64,000 bases of DNA, taken from positions 1,370,620 to 1,434,619 of the forward strand of contig JAKLEB010000002.1 in assembly GCA_022711765.1 (NCBI GenBank), in the 5' to 3' direction. A model generated the notes under the pieces. The model saw only the letters and a program-made list of their open reading frames with translations. It was not told the DNA's origin and searched no databases. The stretch's first letter is position 1, and each line of letters opens with the position of its first letter. The stretch is from Candidatus Krumholzibacteriota bacterium. Lineage in GTDB: Bacteria > Krumholzibacteriota > Krumholzibacteriia > LZORAL124-64-63. Positions 24,620 through 35,322 of the stretch are shown here, piece after piece. The position numbers and the translations under genes are program-made.

Positions 24620-27430
24620 ATGACGCGTCGACGGATCCGGATTGCGCTGGGTGTCGTGGGCGGGATCGTCGTTCTCTGCCTGCTGGCGGCGGTGCTGCTC
24701 CCGCGGCTGGTGCCGCACGACACGCTGCGGACGCTCGCCGAGACGACGGTGCGGGAGCAGGTCGGCGGCGAGGTCGCGCTCGGCGAGTTCTCGCTCAAGG
24801 TGTTTCCTCGCCTGCGTCTGGTGCTCGGGGAGAGTCGGCTCGCGGTCACGCGCGACGACCTGCGCGGCGCGGGCAAGGAGCCGGGGCCGCTGCTCTCGGC
24901 GCAGGTCTCGCTCGCGCGGCTCGAGGTCGACCTCGCGCTCTGGCCGCTGTTGCGCAAGCAGCTGGATTTCGGCCAGGTGACCCTGATCGAGCCCGTCGTG
25001 GACGTCGTCACCGAAGTGCCGGCCGACTCGACCGCCGCCGAGACCCTCGGCGACCGGGCCTCGCCCGCCGCGCCGCCGGCCGTGTTCGGGCTCGCGCTCG
25101 GCGCGGTCTCGGTGCGGGACGGTCAGGTGCGCTGGCGCGAGGAAGGGACGGGGCGCCAGATGACCGTCCGCGGCTGGCAGCAGGATCTCGCCGCGCCCGA
25201 TCTCGGCGTTCTCGCGTCGCGCCTGCAGCGCCTCGGCGGCGCCGACCTGCCGGTCGACGCGTCGTCGGGCGAGGCGAACCTCACGCTGGATACCCGGATC
25301 GCCGCGATCGAGCTGGCCGGGTTCGGCGAGACCCCGCCGCCGCCGCTAACCGACGTGCGCCTGCGCGCCGAGCTCAGCGTGCCGAAGTCGGCGGATCGCG
25401 CCAGCCTCGCGGTGACCGAGCTCTCGCTGCCGGGCTGGCTCGCCGTCGCCGATGGCGAGCTGACGCGCGGCCGGCTCGCGATCGAGCGGCTCGAGGTGAC
25501 GGGCGGCGAGGCGGCGACCTTCTCCGGCACCGCATCGCTCGCGCCGCCGCCGGCTGCCGGTCCCCTGAAGGCCGACCTCACCGGCAGGGTCGATCTCGCC
25601 CTGATCCTCGCCCAGGTCGAGCCCTGGCTGCCGCCCCGGCCCCAGGGTTCGGCGCCGCTGCCGGTGCTCGGCGGGACGGCGGAGGTCGCGATCGTCGTCG
25701 ACCTGCCGTCGCCGCCGTCGCTCGCCGACGCGGCGGCGTGGAAGGCGGCCCGTGAGCGAGGGCTCGAGGGACGCGCGGAGCTGCAGGCCACCGCAGGTCC
25801 GATCACGGTGACCACGCCCCAGCTCGCGGAGCCGGTGCGCATCCAGGCCGTCAACCTGACCAGCGATCTGCGATCGGCCGCCGGGGCGACCCGCATCGAC
25901 GCGACCGGCGTCGAGGTCGCGGCCGGACGTCTCGACGCGCAGGCCGTCGTCGTGCTGCCGCCGGGCGCCGGGCCGCTTTCGGCCGACGTCGCGGGCAAGG
26001 TCGACCTGGCGAGCGTCATGGCGCTCGTCGGCCCGTTCCTGCCGCCGCGGCCGGCCGACGCGGCGCCGCTGCCGGAGCTGACGGGCGCGCTCGACGTGAC
26101 GCTGAACGCGGACCTCGCCGCCGCGCCGTCGCTCGCCGATACCGCGGCCTGGGCGGCCGCCTGGCGCCGCGGCCTGCCGGGTCGCGCCGACCTGCGGGCG
26201 ACGGGCGGACCGGTCACGGTCGCGGTCCGCGAGCTCGGCGAGCCGCTCCGGCTGAAGACGGTGTCCGTGGTGAGCGACCTGCGGTCGCGGTCCGGCAAGA
26301 GCCGGCTCGAGGCGACCGGGCTTTCGCATCCCGTGGTCCAGGGCGGAGCCGTGGCGGAGATCGTGCCCGCCGGCGCGAACGGCGTGATGCAGGTGAGCCT
26401 CGCCCTGGACCGGTTCGACCTCGACGCGCTCGCCGCGCTCGCGCAGCAGGCCGACCGGGTGGCGCCGCCGCAGCCGGCCGGATCGTCCGGCGCAGCCGGC
26501 CAGCAGCAGTCCCGCGCGCGCTTCTCGCTCGTGGCGCCGGCCTGGGCGCAGTCGGCGGCGGCGCCCGCGAAGCCGCTGCCCGGTGAGTTGATCCCGCCCG
26601 ACCTCGCGGCGGACATGTCGGCCACCGCGCGCGAGCTGGTGTTCCTGAAGTCCGTCTACACCGACGTGAAAGCCACGGGCACGCTGCGCAACCGCGTGTT
26701 CGACGTGCCCAACCTCACCGCGCGCCTGGGCGAGGGGACCATCTCCGGCAACGCGCGCGTGGACTACGCGGCCGACGCAGCCGGCAAGGCGACCTGGAAC
26801 GCCACGGTGACGAAGGCGCCGGCCGGTTTGCTCCTGAAGCCGTATGTGCCGCTTCTGGCCGACCTGTGGACCGGCGAGCTCGACGCGAAGGCGACCGGCG
26901 GCTGCGGCCTCGCCGACGCGGCCGCGATCCTCACCTCGCTGACCCTCGCCGGCGAGATCTCCGGCGCCAACGGGATCATCGATCTGCGCCAGCCGCTCGG
27001 CGGGATCAGCCGGTACCTCGGCGACCGCCAGGATCTCATGCGGGTCGTCTACACGGAGGCTCGCGAGCACTTCGAGGTGAAGGACGGCCGGGTCCACCTG
27101 CAGGACCTGCGGATCGGCGGCAAGGACACCGACTGGACCGGCGCCGGTTCGATCGGCCTGGACGGCCAGCTCGACCTGTCCGTGCACGTCAAGCTGCCGG
27201 CTGGCTTCACGCCGGACCTGGGGGACCTGAGCGCCGTCGCCGAGGCCCTGCGGGGCGAGGACGGCCGGATCGGTCTCGACTTCTCGATCACGGGCGACGC
27301 GAGGAGCCCCTCCGTGGGCCTGGACATCGACCCGGAGGCATTGATGAAGTCGGACGCCGTCAAGAAAGAGGTGGAAGAGGGCGTCAAGAAGGGGTTGGGC
27401 GGTCTGCTTGACAGACTCAAGGGCAAGTAG
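24620..27430 (+). CDS. AsmA family outer-membrane biogenesis protein
   Basis: A 936-residue protein with one N-terminal transmembrane helix (about 7-28) and LVPHDTLRTLAETTVREQVGGEV, the AsmA N-domain start. A C-terminal AsmA-like region begins near GEISGANGIIDLRQPLGG and runs through HVKLPAGFTPDLG. AsmA/TamB-like proteins are periplasm-spanning beta-rich bridges linked to lipid movement and outer-membrane assembly. The middle contains two tandem repeats of about 137 residues. ATG 24620 is chosen because AGGAGG lies 6 bases upstream. It follows mnmA by 11 bases. Confidence 0.85.
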   Translation: MTRRRIRIALGVVGGIVVLCLLAAVLLPRLVPHDTLRTLAETTVREQVGGEVALGEFSLKVFPRLRLVLGESRLAVTRDDLRGAGKEPGPLLSAQVSLARLEVDLALWPLLRKQLDFGQVTLIEPVVDVVTEVPADSTAAETLGDRASPAAPPAVFGLALGAVSVRDGQVRWREEGTGRQMTVRGWQQDLAAPDLGVLASRLQRLGGADLPVDASSGEANLTLDTRIAAIELAGFGETPPPPLTDVRLRAELSVPKSADRASLAVTELSLPGWLAVADGELTRGRLAIERLEVTGGEAATFSGTASLAPPPAAGPLKADLTGRVDLALILAQVEPWLPPRPQGSAPLPVLGGTAEVAIVVDLPSPPSLADAAAWKAARERGLEGRAELQATAGPITVTTPQLAEPVRIQAVNLTSDLRSAAGATRIDATGVEVAAGRLDAQAVVVLPPGAGPLSADVAGKVDLASVMALVGPFLPPRPADAAPLPELTGALDVTLNADLAAAPSLADTAAWAAAWRRGLPGRADLRATGGPVTVAVRELGEPLRLKTVSVVSDLRSRSGKSRLEATGLSHPVVQGGAVAEIVPAGANGVMQVSLALDRFDLDALAALAQQADRVAPPQPAGSSGAAGQQQSRARFSLVAPAWAQSAAAPAKPLPGELIPPDLAADMSATARELVFLKSVYTDVKATGTLRNRVFDVPNLTARLGEGTISGNARVDYAADAAGKATWNATVTKAPAGLLLKPYVPLLADLWTGELDAKATGGCGLADAAAILTSLTLAGEISGANGIIDLRQPLGGISRYLGDRQDLMRVVYTEAREHFEVKDGRVHLQDLRIGGKDTDWTGAGSIGLDGQLDLSVHVKLPAGFTPDLGDLSAVAEALRGEDGRIGLDFSITGDARSPSVGLDIDPEALMKSDAVKKEVEEGVKKGLGGLLDRLKGK
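25560..26380 (+). repeat. tandem internal repeat within the AsmA-like gene
   Basis: Two consecutive units of about 411 bases (137 residues) are recognisable in the protein. Matching landmarks are GPLKADLTGRVDLA and GPLSADVAGKVDLA, LPPRPQGSAPLP and LPPRPADAAPLP, and PSLADAAAW and PSLADTAAW. The last pair is RGLEGRAELQAT and RGLPGRADLRAT. The period keeps the reading frame. Confidence 0.8.
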
Positions 27431-27436
27431 TATCGT
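27408..27436 (+). promoter_or_regulatory. promoter of the tRNA-Ser/Ser/Arg cluster
   Basis: TTGACA (27408-27413), 17 bases, TATCGT (27431-27436). The -35 lies inside the last codons of the AsmA-like gene. The first tRNA starts about 84 bases after the predicted start point. Confidence 0.7.
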
Positions 27437-27526
27437 GCGTTCGCCGTGGAGGGGCACCAGCCACGCACGGCCAGATTACGTCGATCTTCCCGGCAGGGCG
27501 GGCAGGCTGTGCCCGGGACAAGTCCC

Positions 27527-27612
27527 GGAGGGCTAGCCTAACAGGTAAGGCAGCGGTCTTGAAAACCGCCGGGTGAGAGCCCATGGGGGTTCGAGTCCCC
27601 CGCCCTCCGCCA
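27527..27612 (+). tRNA. tRNA-Ser (anticodon TGA)
   Basis: An 86-base class II tRNA: acceptor GGAGGGC/GCCCTCC, anticodon loop CTTGAAA with TGA, variable arm of about 15 bases, T-arm GGGGGTTCGAGTCCCCC and encoded CCA. Its D-arm (TAGCCTAACAGG) and short variable arm differ from the other three serine tRNAs nearby. Confidence 0.92.
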
Positions 27613-27620
27613 AGGTCTCT

Positions 27621-27710
<90 letters not shown>

Positions 27711-27729
27711 GCTAGATCGCAGCCAGGGT

Positions 27730-27806
27730 GCGCCCATAGCTCAATTGGATAGAGCATCTGGCTACGGACCAGAAGGTTGGGGGTTCGAGTCCCTCTGGGC
27801 GTACCA
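27730..27806 (+). tRNA. tRNA-Arg (anticodon ACG)
   Basis: A 77-base cloverleaf: acceptor GCGCCCA/TGGGCGT, anticodon loop CTACGGA (ACG), T-arm GGGGGTTCGAGTCCCTC and encoded CCA. A34 of this tRNA is the substrate of TadA, encoded about 6.4 kb downstream. Confidence 0.96.
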
Positions 27807-27814
27807 ACAATGAC

Positions 27815-27843
27815 AAGGGGTTACGGCGACACCGTAACCCCTT
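27815..27843 (+). terminator. terminator hairpin of the tRNA cluster
   Basis: A perfect 12-bp stem (27815-27826 with 27832-27843) around a 5-base loop follows tRNA-Arg by 8 bases. The downstream sequence CGTCGTT is only weakly T-rich. Confidence 0.75.
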
Positions 27844-27995
27844 CGTCGTTCCAGTGCAGCACCGTTGCAGCAAACCCCGAGGCGGATTCCGAACCCCTTC
27901 CTCGTTCGCCGAGCCTGGCTCGACGGGCGGCGCGCCGGCGACGGGTCGCCCGGCTCACCGCGTCCGGCGTACCGGTCGAGACGGCTCCTGTCGCG

Positions 27996-28463
27996 TCAGT
28001 GCCGGAATGCCGCCTTCAATCCTCCCCAGCTCGTGGCCGCGGCGGACACCGGCGGGGCGATCACCAGCGAGTACCAGGCACGCGTCAGGCCGCCGTCGGT
28101 GTCAGCGACCTCGACGTGCAGCGAGTGCACGCCGAATTCGAAGACGACGGTCGGCGCGGCGAGCAGATCGGCGACGTAGCCGGGCGTCGCCCAGCCGGGA
28201 TCGTCCGGATCGTCGGGATCGACGATGTCCCAGCCGTACCGGTACCCGAGGATGGTGCCGCCGTAGCCGCTGGCGTCCCCGAGCCAGCTGAAGTCGAGGT
28301 CCGCGCCCGACGCGACCTCCACGGCGATCGGCGCGGTCGCCACGCCTTCCCAGACCCAGGTGTCGATGTCGGGTTCGGTGACGGTGAGCACGGGATCGGC
28401 CGCCATCGCGGCCGCGGGCACGAGGCCCGCCAGGACGATCATCATCAAGGTCCGCGGTTGCAC
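27996..28463 (-). CDS. small secreted protein of unknown function
   Basis: Not recognised. The 155-residue precursor has a signal peptide (LMMIVLAGLVPAAAMAADP) and a mature part with strands typical of an Ig/PKD-like beta sandwich: an aspartate-rich DIVDPDDPDDPG loop, then FGVHSLHVEVADTDG, a phrase common in PKD-type domains. The GTG start at 28463 has GGGAGG 8 bases upstream. It has its own promoter and is divergent from the lipoprotein gene. Confidence 0.65.
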   Translation of the reverse strand: MQPRTLMMIVLAGLVPAAAMAADPVLTVTEPDIDTWVWEGVATAPIAVEVASGADLDFSWLGDASGYGGTILGYRYGWDIVDPDDPDDPGWATPGYVADLLAAPTVVFEFGVHSLHVEVADTDGGLTRAWYSLVIAPPVSAAATSWGGLKAAFRH

Positions 28464-28543
28464 GATACGACCTCCCGGCCTGACGTCCCGGCCTGGTCTC
28501 AGCCTGGATTCTCGAACCGGGCCTCCTCGCCGGGCGTCTGGTG

Positions 28544-28572
28544 ATTCTAGATCGATTTCCCTCCAGATTCAA
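28544..28572 (-). promoter_or_regulatory. promoter of the small secreted protein gene
   Basis: On the minus strand TTGAAT (28572-28567), 17 bases, TAGAAT (28549-28544). The -10 box matches the consensus at five of six positions. Confidence 0.65.
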
Positions 28573-28594
28573 GACCCGTCGCCGAAGGCGGCAT

Positions 28595-28636
28595 CCGCTT
28601 GCCATTTCCGCCGGCCGTCCCGACTGTCCGCCTGGC
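28595..28636. repeat. 42-base dispersed direct repeat, copy 1
   Basis: This segment matches 30035-30076 at 38 of 42 positions in the same orientation, beginning CCGCTTGCCATTTCC and ending ACTGTCCGCCTGGC. The two copies flank the lipoprotein gene and its broken paralogue. The plus strand of this copy reads TTGCCA, 17 bases, GACTGT. Confidence 0.8.
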
Positions 28637-28691
28637 TGGCGCTCGCGGCGAGCGTGCGCGGTGCAGCCACCGCAGTCGATGTCGTCGCGCG

Positions 28692-28721
28692 TTGATTGCC
28701 AGGTTGAATCCGTGTTATCGT
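28692..28721 (+). promoter_or_regulatory. promoter of the 28741 lipoprotein gene
   Basis: TTGATT (28692-28697), 18 bases, TATCGT (28716-28721). The predicted start gives a leader of only about 13 bases, overlapping the GGGGGAGG ribosome site. Confidence 0.6.
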
Positions 28722-28740
28722 GATGGGGGAGGTTCCCATC

Positions 28741-29568
28741 ATGCAACATCTTCTCGGATTCCTCGCGCGGTCCTGCGCCGTCACCCTGGCCCTGTTCGCT
28801 ATCCTCGCCGCCGGTTGTTCGGACGACGAGACATCCCCGCCGCCGCCGACGGGGACGATCATCATCGCACCGGCGGACGGGCTGGAAGCCCCGTGGACGC
28901 TGAGCGGTCCGGACGGTTCTACGAGTAACGGGACCGGCGCGAGCGAACTCGACGATCGCGCGGTCGGCGTCTACACGATCGTCTGGGGCGCGGTCGGGGC
29001 CTGGACCGCGCCGCCCGCGGAGGTCCTCGATCTGGTGGAGGGCGGAGCGATCACGTTCGTCGGCGCGTATGTCCTGGCCTCGGCCGACGCGGCGATGCAG
29101 ACCTTCCGTTCGGCGTACTCGCAACGAGACCTGGACGTCTACCAGGTGGTGCTGAGCCACGACTATCAGTGGATCCCACAGGACGGCGAGATCTACAGCT
29201 ACGACGTCGAGATCGAGGTCGCGAACAAGATGTTCAACGCCGTGCCGGGCGAGGCCAACCTGATCATCGCCGACATCGCGGTCGACCAGCTCGATCCGCA
29301 GGGCATCTGGCAGCCGACGCCGGAGGACGATCCGAACTTCGGCGACTACGAGGGCAGCCAGTACCGGATCTACATCGTGGACATCAAGTTCGCCTTGCAG
29401 GGCCTATACCTGATCTACCGCGTGCAGGGTCCGGTGCTGTTCTTCGTGCTCGATGAGGGGACCGAGGACGAGGCGAACTACCGCCTGCTCGGCATGGTGG
29501 ACGCCACCTTCGGCAACAAGGCCACCGAGAACCACTCGTGGACAAGGGTCAAGCAGGTGTTCAGGTAG
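28741..29568 (+). CDS. lipoprotein of unknown function, intact copy
   Basis: Not recognised. The product (275 residues) has a lipoprotein signal ending ILAAGC, a Pro-rich stretch, then a short repeat-like domain (GTIIIAPADGLEAPWTLSGPDG) that resembles surface-protein beta repeats. The C-terminal 180 residues contain SAYSQRDLDVYQ, a pattern seen in NTF2-like or SnoaL-like small folds, and end LGMVDATFGNKATENHSW. A degraded paralogue follows. ATG 28741 has GGGGGAGG upstream. Confidence 0.7.
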   Translation: MQHLLGFLARSCAVTLALFAILAAGCSDDETSPPPPTGTIIIAPADGLEAPWTLSGPDGSTSNGTGASELDDRAVGVYTIVWGAVGAWTAPPAEVLDLVEGGAITFVGAYVLASADAAMQTFRSAYSQRDLDVYQVVLSHDYQWIPQDGEIYSYDVEIEVANKMFNAVPGEANLIIADIAVDQLDPQGIWQPTPEDDPNFGDYEGSQYRIYIVDIKFALQGLYLIYRVQGPVLFFVLDEGTEDEANYRLLGMVDATFGNKATENHSWTRVKQVFR

Positions 29569-29598
29569 CGGGCGGTCCAGGATCAGGCGGTCCTCACC

Positions 29599-29966
29599 TT
29601 GACGCGAGCCCTCACTGCCTTCGTCGTCCCGGCCGCGATCATCCTGGTCGCCGTCCCGCTCGCCGGGTGCCGCGACGGAATCACGGTTTCCGCCGCGGAG
29701 ACGATCACGATCGAGGCCTATCCCGCCGGATTCCCGGCGCCGTGGACATCCGGTTCCGCCTCTCCGGTCAGGACCTCACCTACCGCGTCCAGGGGCCCGT
29801 GCGGATCTACGCCGCTGACGAGGGAGCGGGTGCAGCCTCGGACTTCCGCATCCTCTGCCTCGTGGATCAGACGTACGGCGACAAGGGGCTCGAACCGTGC
29901 ACGTGGATGATGGTCAAGGACCTCTTCGCCGCGGACGGCGCGCCCGGTGCGGCGTCGCGACGATGA
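29599..29966 (+). pseudogene. truncated, frameshifted paralogue of the 28741 lipoprotein gene
   Basis: Frame 1 from TTG 29599 gives a lipoprotein signal (LVAVPLAGC) and ETITIEAYPAGFPAPW, matching GTIIIAPADGLEAPW of the intact gene. At CGTGGAC (29739-29745) the similarity jumps to another frame, VDIRFRLSGQDLTYRVQGPV, matching VDIKFALQGLYLIYRVQGPV from the end of the intact gene. About 160 residues are missing and the frame is broken. In the intact gene the same 7 bases occur at both corresponding points (28892-28898 and 29376-29382), 484 bases apart, so a deletion between short direct repeats explains the junction and the frameshift. Confidence 0.8.
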
Positions 29967-30034
29967 TTGGCCGTTCGACCCCGAGCCGGACCCGGACGCG
30001 GTGCCGCCCGCACTGCCCGCGGTCGGCGCGACGG

Positions 30035-30076
30035 CCGCTTGCCATTTCCCGCGCCCGTCCCTACTGTCCGCCTGGC
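30035..30076. repeat. 42-base dispersed direct repeat, copy 2
   Basis: The partner of 28595-28636 (38 of 42 identical, same orientation). On the plus strand it includes TTGCCA (30039-30044), 17 bases, TACTGT (30062-30067), a plausible promoter for the S55 gene that starts at 30115. Confidence 0.8.
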
Positions 30077-30114
30077 GACGCCGGCGGGCCGGCGCCGCGT
30101 ACCCCCAGACCTGG

Positions 30115-31994
30115 ATGGCGATCGTGTCACCTCGGAACAGGATCGTTCTACTTGTGGCCGTGCTGTCCGTCGCGGCTGCGCTCGCCGCCGCGGTCTCGCC
30201 GCCGGCGCGGGTCGCGATCGGCGAGGTCGAGGCCGGCCAGACCGGCTTCGGCCTCACGGTCTTCGCCGGCACCGAACCGGACACCTTCGGCGTCACCGTC
30301 CTCGGCGTCCAGCGCGGCGCGCGGCCGGCGGGGGACATCATCCTCGTCGAGCTTGCCGGCCACGACCTCGAACGCACCGCGGTCGCGCAGGGGATGAGCG
30401 GCAGTCCGATCTACCTCGACGACGGCCGCCTGCTCGGCGCGGTCGCCTTCGGCTGGCCCGGCGCGCTGCGTCCGATCGCCGGTCTCACACCCGCGAGCGA
30501 GCTCGACCTCGCGCGCGACCGGCGTGACGAGGTCGCGGCCAGCGCCGGCGCGGCGCCCGCCGCTCTGCTCGACCCGGCTTCCCTTCTTGCAGGCCCGGCT
30601 GCCGGCCGGCTCGCGGCGAGGTTGCTGCCGGGCGTCGAGGCGCCGATCGCGCCGCGCGCGACGCGCGCCGGCGAACCGCCTTGGCCGACCGTGGAGGAGC
30701 TGGCGGCGATGCTCCTGCCTCGCGCGTCGGTCGTCGCCGCGGGTTCGTTCGCGCCGCTGGAACTGGGCCTGTACGTGCTGCCGGCCGGCGCCGGGAATCC
30801 CGCGAGAGCGACCACCGCCGCGACGGCGCCGCGCCTCGTGCCGGGGTCGGCCTGCGCGGTGACCCTGGTGGCGGGCGACGCGCAGCTCGGCGCCATCGGC
30901 ACGGTCAGCCTGGTCGAGGGCGACCGCGTGGTCTGCATGGCGCATCCGTTCCTGCAGCTCGGCCCCGTCGATCTGCCGCTCGCCGCCGCGGACGTCGTGA
31001 CGCTCTTTCCGAGCCGCGACATCAGCTTCAAGATGGGGTCGGCCGGCCCGGCGATCGGCCGCGTCACGCACGATCTGCGCGCCGGGCTGGTCGGCGTCCT
31101 TGGCGAGGCGGCGGCCACGGTGCCGGTCGAGGTCGCGGTGACGCTGCCCTCGGGGCAGCGGACGCTCGACTTCGCGGTCGCGGTGCAGCCGGAGCTGACG
31201 CCGGCCCTGGTCTTCTGGTGCCTGTACAACGCGCTGCTCGTCGACGGCGACGATCGCAGCGAGCAGATGGTCACGTACGAGATCGGGGTCGACCTCGCGG
31301 AGCGCGGCGGCGCGACGCTGCCGACGATCACGCTCGCCGGCGCGACCGGCGGCGCGGGCGGCGTCGCCGCGCTGGCCGCGGACTGGCAGGCGCCGCTGCA
31401 GATCCTGCTCGGCAACCGGCACCGGCCGCTCGGCCTGACGCGGGTGCGCGCGGAGCTGCGCGCGAGCCGGCCGGTGCCGTCGGCCATGATCCGCGCACTG
31501 TACGCGCCCGCGGTCATCACGCCGGGCGAGCCGTTCACCGTCGAGGTGGAGGTGGAGCCGAGGTACGGCCAGGTCCGCCGCGAACGGTTCACGATGCGTG
31601 CGCCGGCCGGTCTCGCGCCCGGGACGATCCGGCTCGGCGCCGCGAGCGCGCGCGAGTTCTTCGCGCTCGACGCGATGCGCGCGAGTGGTCTGTTCGAGGA
31701 CCACAGCCTGGAAGCCACGTTCGACCTCCTGAATCGCCCGCGGTCCCTCGACGTGCTGACCGTGGCGTTGATCTCGCCGGAGCCCGGCTTCACCGCCGGC
31801 GGTCGCGAGCTCGGCAACCTGCCGGACTCCGTCCGCCGGACCCTGGCCGCCGGTCCGACCGGGGTGACCCGGCCGACGCTCGCCGGCTACCTGCTGCGCG
31901 ACTCGCGCCCGGTCGGCATGCTCCTGCAGGGAGACGCCGTGGTGGATGTCGAGGTCCGCCGGCCGCCCGCACCCCGAGCCGAGAGGGAACGTCC

Positions 31995-31998
<4 letters not shown>
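30115..31998 (+). CDS. SpoIVB peptidase S55 domain-containing secreted protein
   Basis: The 627-residue protein has an N-terminal signal or anchor, then IGEVEAGQTGFGLTVFAGTEPDTF. The motif GMSGSPIYLDDGRLLGAVAFGW (about residues 92-113) carries the S55 nucleophile serine of the SpoIVB family. An AHPF segment (VVCMAHPFLQLG) later in the chain may carry the histidine. In SpoIVB the histidine precedes the serine, so the order here is different. SpoIVB activates a sporulation sigma factor, but no sporulation genes are seen, so another periplasmic role is likely. The C-terminal third looks like Ig-like beta domains. The stop overlaps the next start (ATGA). Confidence 0.8.
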
Positions 31999-34199
<2,201 letters not shown>

Positions 34200-34209
34200 C
34201 GGTGCAGCG

Positions 34210-34713
34210 GTGAGCGAGAGCCTGCTCGACGGCTTGCGCAGCCACGAGCACTGGATGCGCGAGGCGCTGCGCGAGGCCGAAGCGGCGGCGGCGGCCGGGG
34301 AGGTCCCCGTCGGCGCCGTCGTGGTGCGCGACGGGCAGATCCTCGGCCGCGGCCGCAACCAGGTCGAGCAGCTCGGCGACGCCACCGCGCACGCGGAGAT
34401 CATCGCGCTGGGCGCGGCCAGCGGCGCGGTCGGGCAGTGGCGACTCGACGGCGTGACGCTGTACGTGACCCTGGAGCCGTGCACGATGTGCTGCGGCGCC
34501 CTGCTGCTCGGCCGGATCCAGACCCTGGTCTTCGGCGCCCACGATCCGCGCGCCGGAACGGTCGTCTCGACGGCGCGCTTGCTCCAGGGCAATCCGTACC
34601 GCCATCCGGTCGAGGTCGTCGGCGGGATCCTCGCCGGCCAGTGCGCGGACCTGCTGCGCGCGTTCTTCCGCGCGCGCCGGGCGAGCGGGCCGGCGCCGGC
34701 CGGCGATTGTTGA
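34210..34713 (+). CDS. tadA: tRNA adenosine(34) deaminase
   Basis: TadA converts A34 of tRNA-Arg(ACG) to inosine. The 167-residue protein has the zinc and catalytic motifs HAE (ATAHAEIIAL) and PCTMCCGAL (the PCxxC pair), plus the loop FGAHDPRAGTV. The substrate tRNA is encoded at 27730-27806. A GTG start is used, 10 bases after the propeller gene. The promoter of the next tRNA lies within its 3' end. Confidence 0.95.
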   Translation: MSESLLDGLRSHEHWMREALREAEAAAAAGEVPVGAVVVRDGQILGRGRNQVEQLGDATAHAEIIALGAASGAVGQWRLDGVTLYVTLEPCTMCCGALLLGRIQTLVFGAHDPRAGTVVSTARLLQGNPYRHPVEVVGGILAGQCADLLRAFFRARRASGPAPAGDC

Positions 34714-34738
34714 TTTCGCCGCAAGTCGATGTTATATT
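34710..34738 (+). promoter_or_regulatory. promoter of tRNA-Ser(GGA)
   Basis: TTGATT (34710-34715), 17 bases, TATATT (34733-34738). The -35 overlaps the tadA stop codon. The tRNA starts about 11 bases after the predicted start point. Confidence 0.7.
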
Positions 34739-34755
34739 GCGCCGTCCGATTCGGC

Positions 34756-34844
<89 letters not shown>

Positions 34845-34869
34845 CCGCCGCAAGCGGCGACGAGCTCGC

Positions 34870-34959
34870 GGAGAGGTGCCGGAGCGGTTGAACGGGGCGG
34901 TCTCGAAAACCGTTGAACTCGCGAGAGTTCCCAGGGTTCGAATCCCTGCCTCTCCGCCA
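34870..34959 (+). tRNA. tRNA-Ser (anticodon CGA)
   Basis: A 90-base class II tRNA with acceptor GGAGAGG/CCTCTCC, anticodon loop CTCGAAA (CGA), long variable arm and encoded CCA. It lies 26 bases after tRNA-Ser(GGA) and is probably cotranscribed. Confidence 0.96.
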
Positions 34960-34986
34960 GCAGACATCCGGCCGCGCAAGCGGTCG

Positions 34987-35016
34987 TTGTGCAACGGTAC
35001 GGCCCGGTGCTACTTT
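34987..35016 (+). promoter_or_regulatory. candidate promoter of tRNA-Ala and the SRP RNA
   Basis: TTGTGC (34987-34992), 18 bases, TACTTT (35011-35016). The predicted start is about 12 bases before the tRNA. Confidence 0.5.
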
Positions 35017-35034
35017 ACAACTCAATCCTCGGGT

Positions 35035-35111
35035 GGGGATGTAGCTCAGCTTGGGAGAGCGCCTCGTTCGCAACGAGGAGGTCGTGGGTTCGAGCCCCAT
35101 CATCTCCACCA
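35035..35111 (+). tRNA. tRNA-Ala (anticodon CGC)
   Basis: A 77-base cloverleaf: acceptor GGGGATG/CATCTCC, anticodon stem CCTCG/CGAGG with loop TTCGCAA (CGC), T-arm GTGGGTTCGAGCCCCAT and encoded CCA. Confidence 0.95.
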
Positions 35112-35119
35112 GCTTTCTT

Positions 35120-35137
35120 CCGGGACACCCGTCCCGG
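35120..35137 (+). other. hairpin between tRNA-Ala and SRP RNA
   Basis: A 7-bp stem CCGGGAC/GTCCCGG with a 4-base loop. There is no T run, so it is more likely a processing or spacing structure than a strong terminator. Confidence 0.4.
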
Positions 35138-35147
35138 GACAACGACT

Positions 35148-35244
35148 GGGCCAGGCCCGGTGTGACGCCGGCGTGCTAACCCCGCCAGGGCCGGAAGGCA
35201 GCAACGGTACGCTTCAACCGGTGTGTGCGCCGTCAGCCTGGCCC
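35148..35244 (+). ncRNA. ffs: small bacterial signal recognition particle RNA (4.5S)
   Basis: The ends pair (GGGCCAGG with CCTGGCCC) and the apical region contains GGAAGGCAGCAACGG, with the GGAA tetraloop and asymmetric loop that bind Ffh. Length is about 97 bases, the small form without an Alu domain. It lies just upstream of dnaX, a common gene order. Confidence 0.95.
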
Positions 35245-35322
35245 TTCCCAGCCCCTGGCGCGGCCGCGCTGCGGACCGGAAGCGTCTCGCCCCAGTGACC
35301 CGCGCCACGGGAGCCGCGCCGC

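Noticed and set aside
27527..27612. Possible selenocysteine tRNA because of the unusual D-arm.
   Set aside because: The anticodon is TGA, not TCA, and the acceptor and variable arm lengths fit serine tRNA; no SelA/SelB genes are present.
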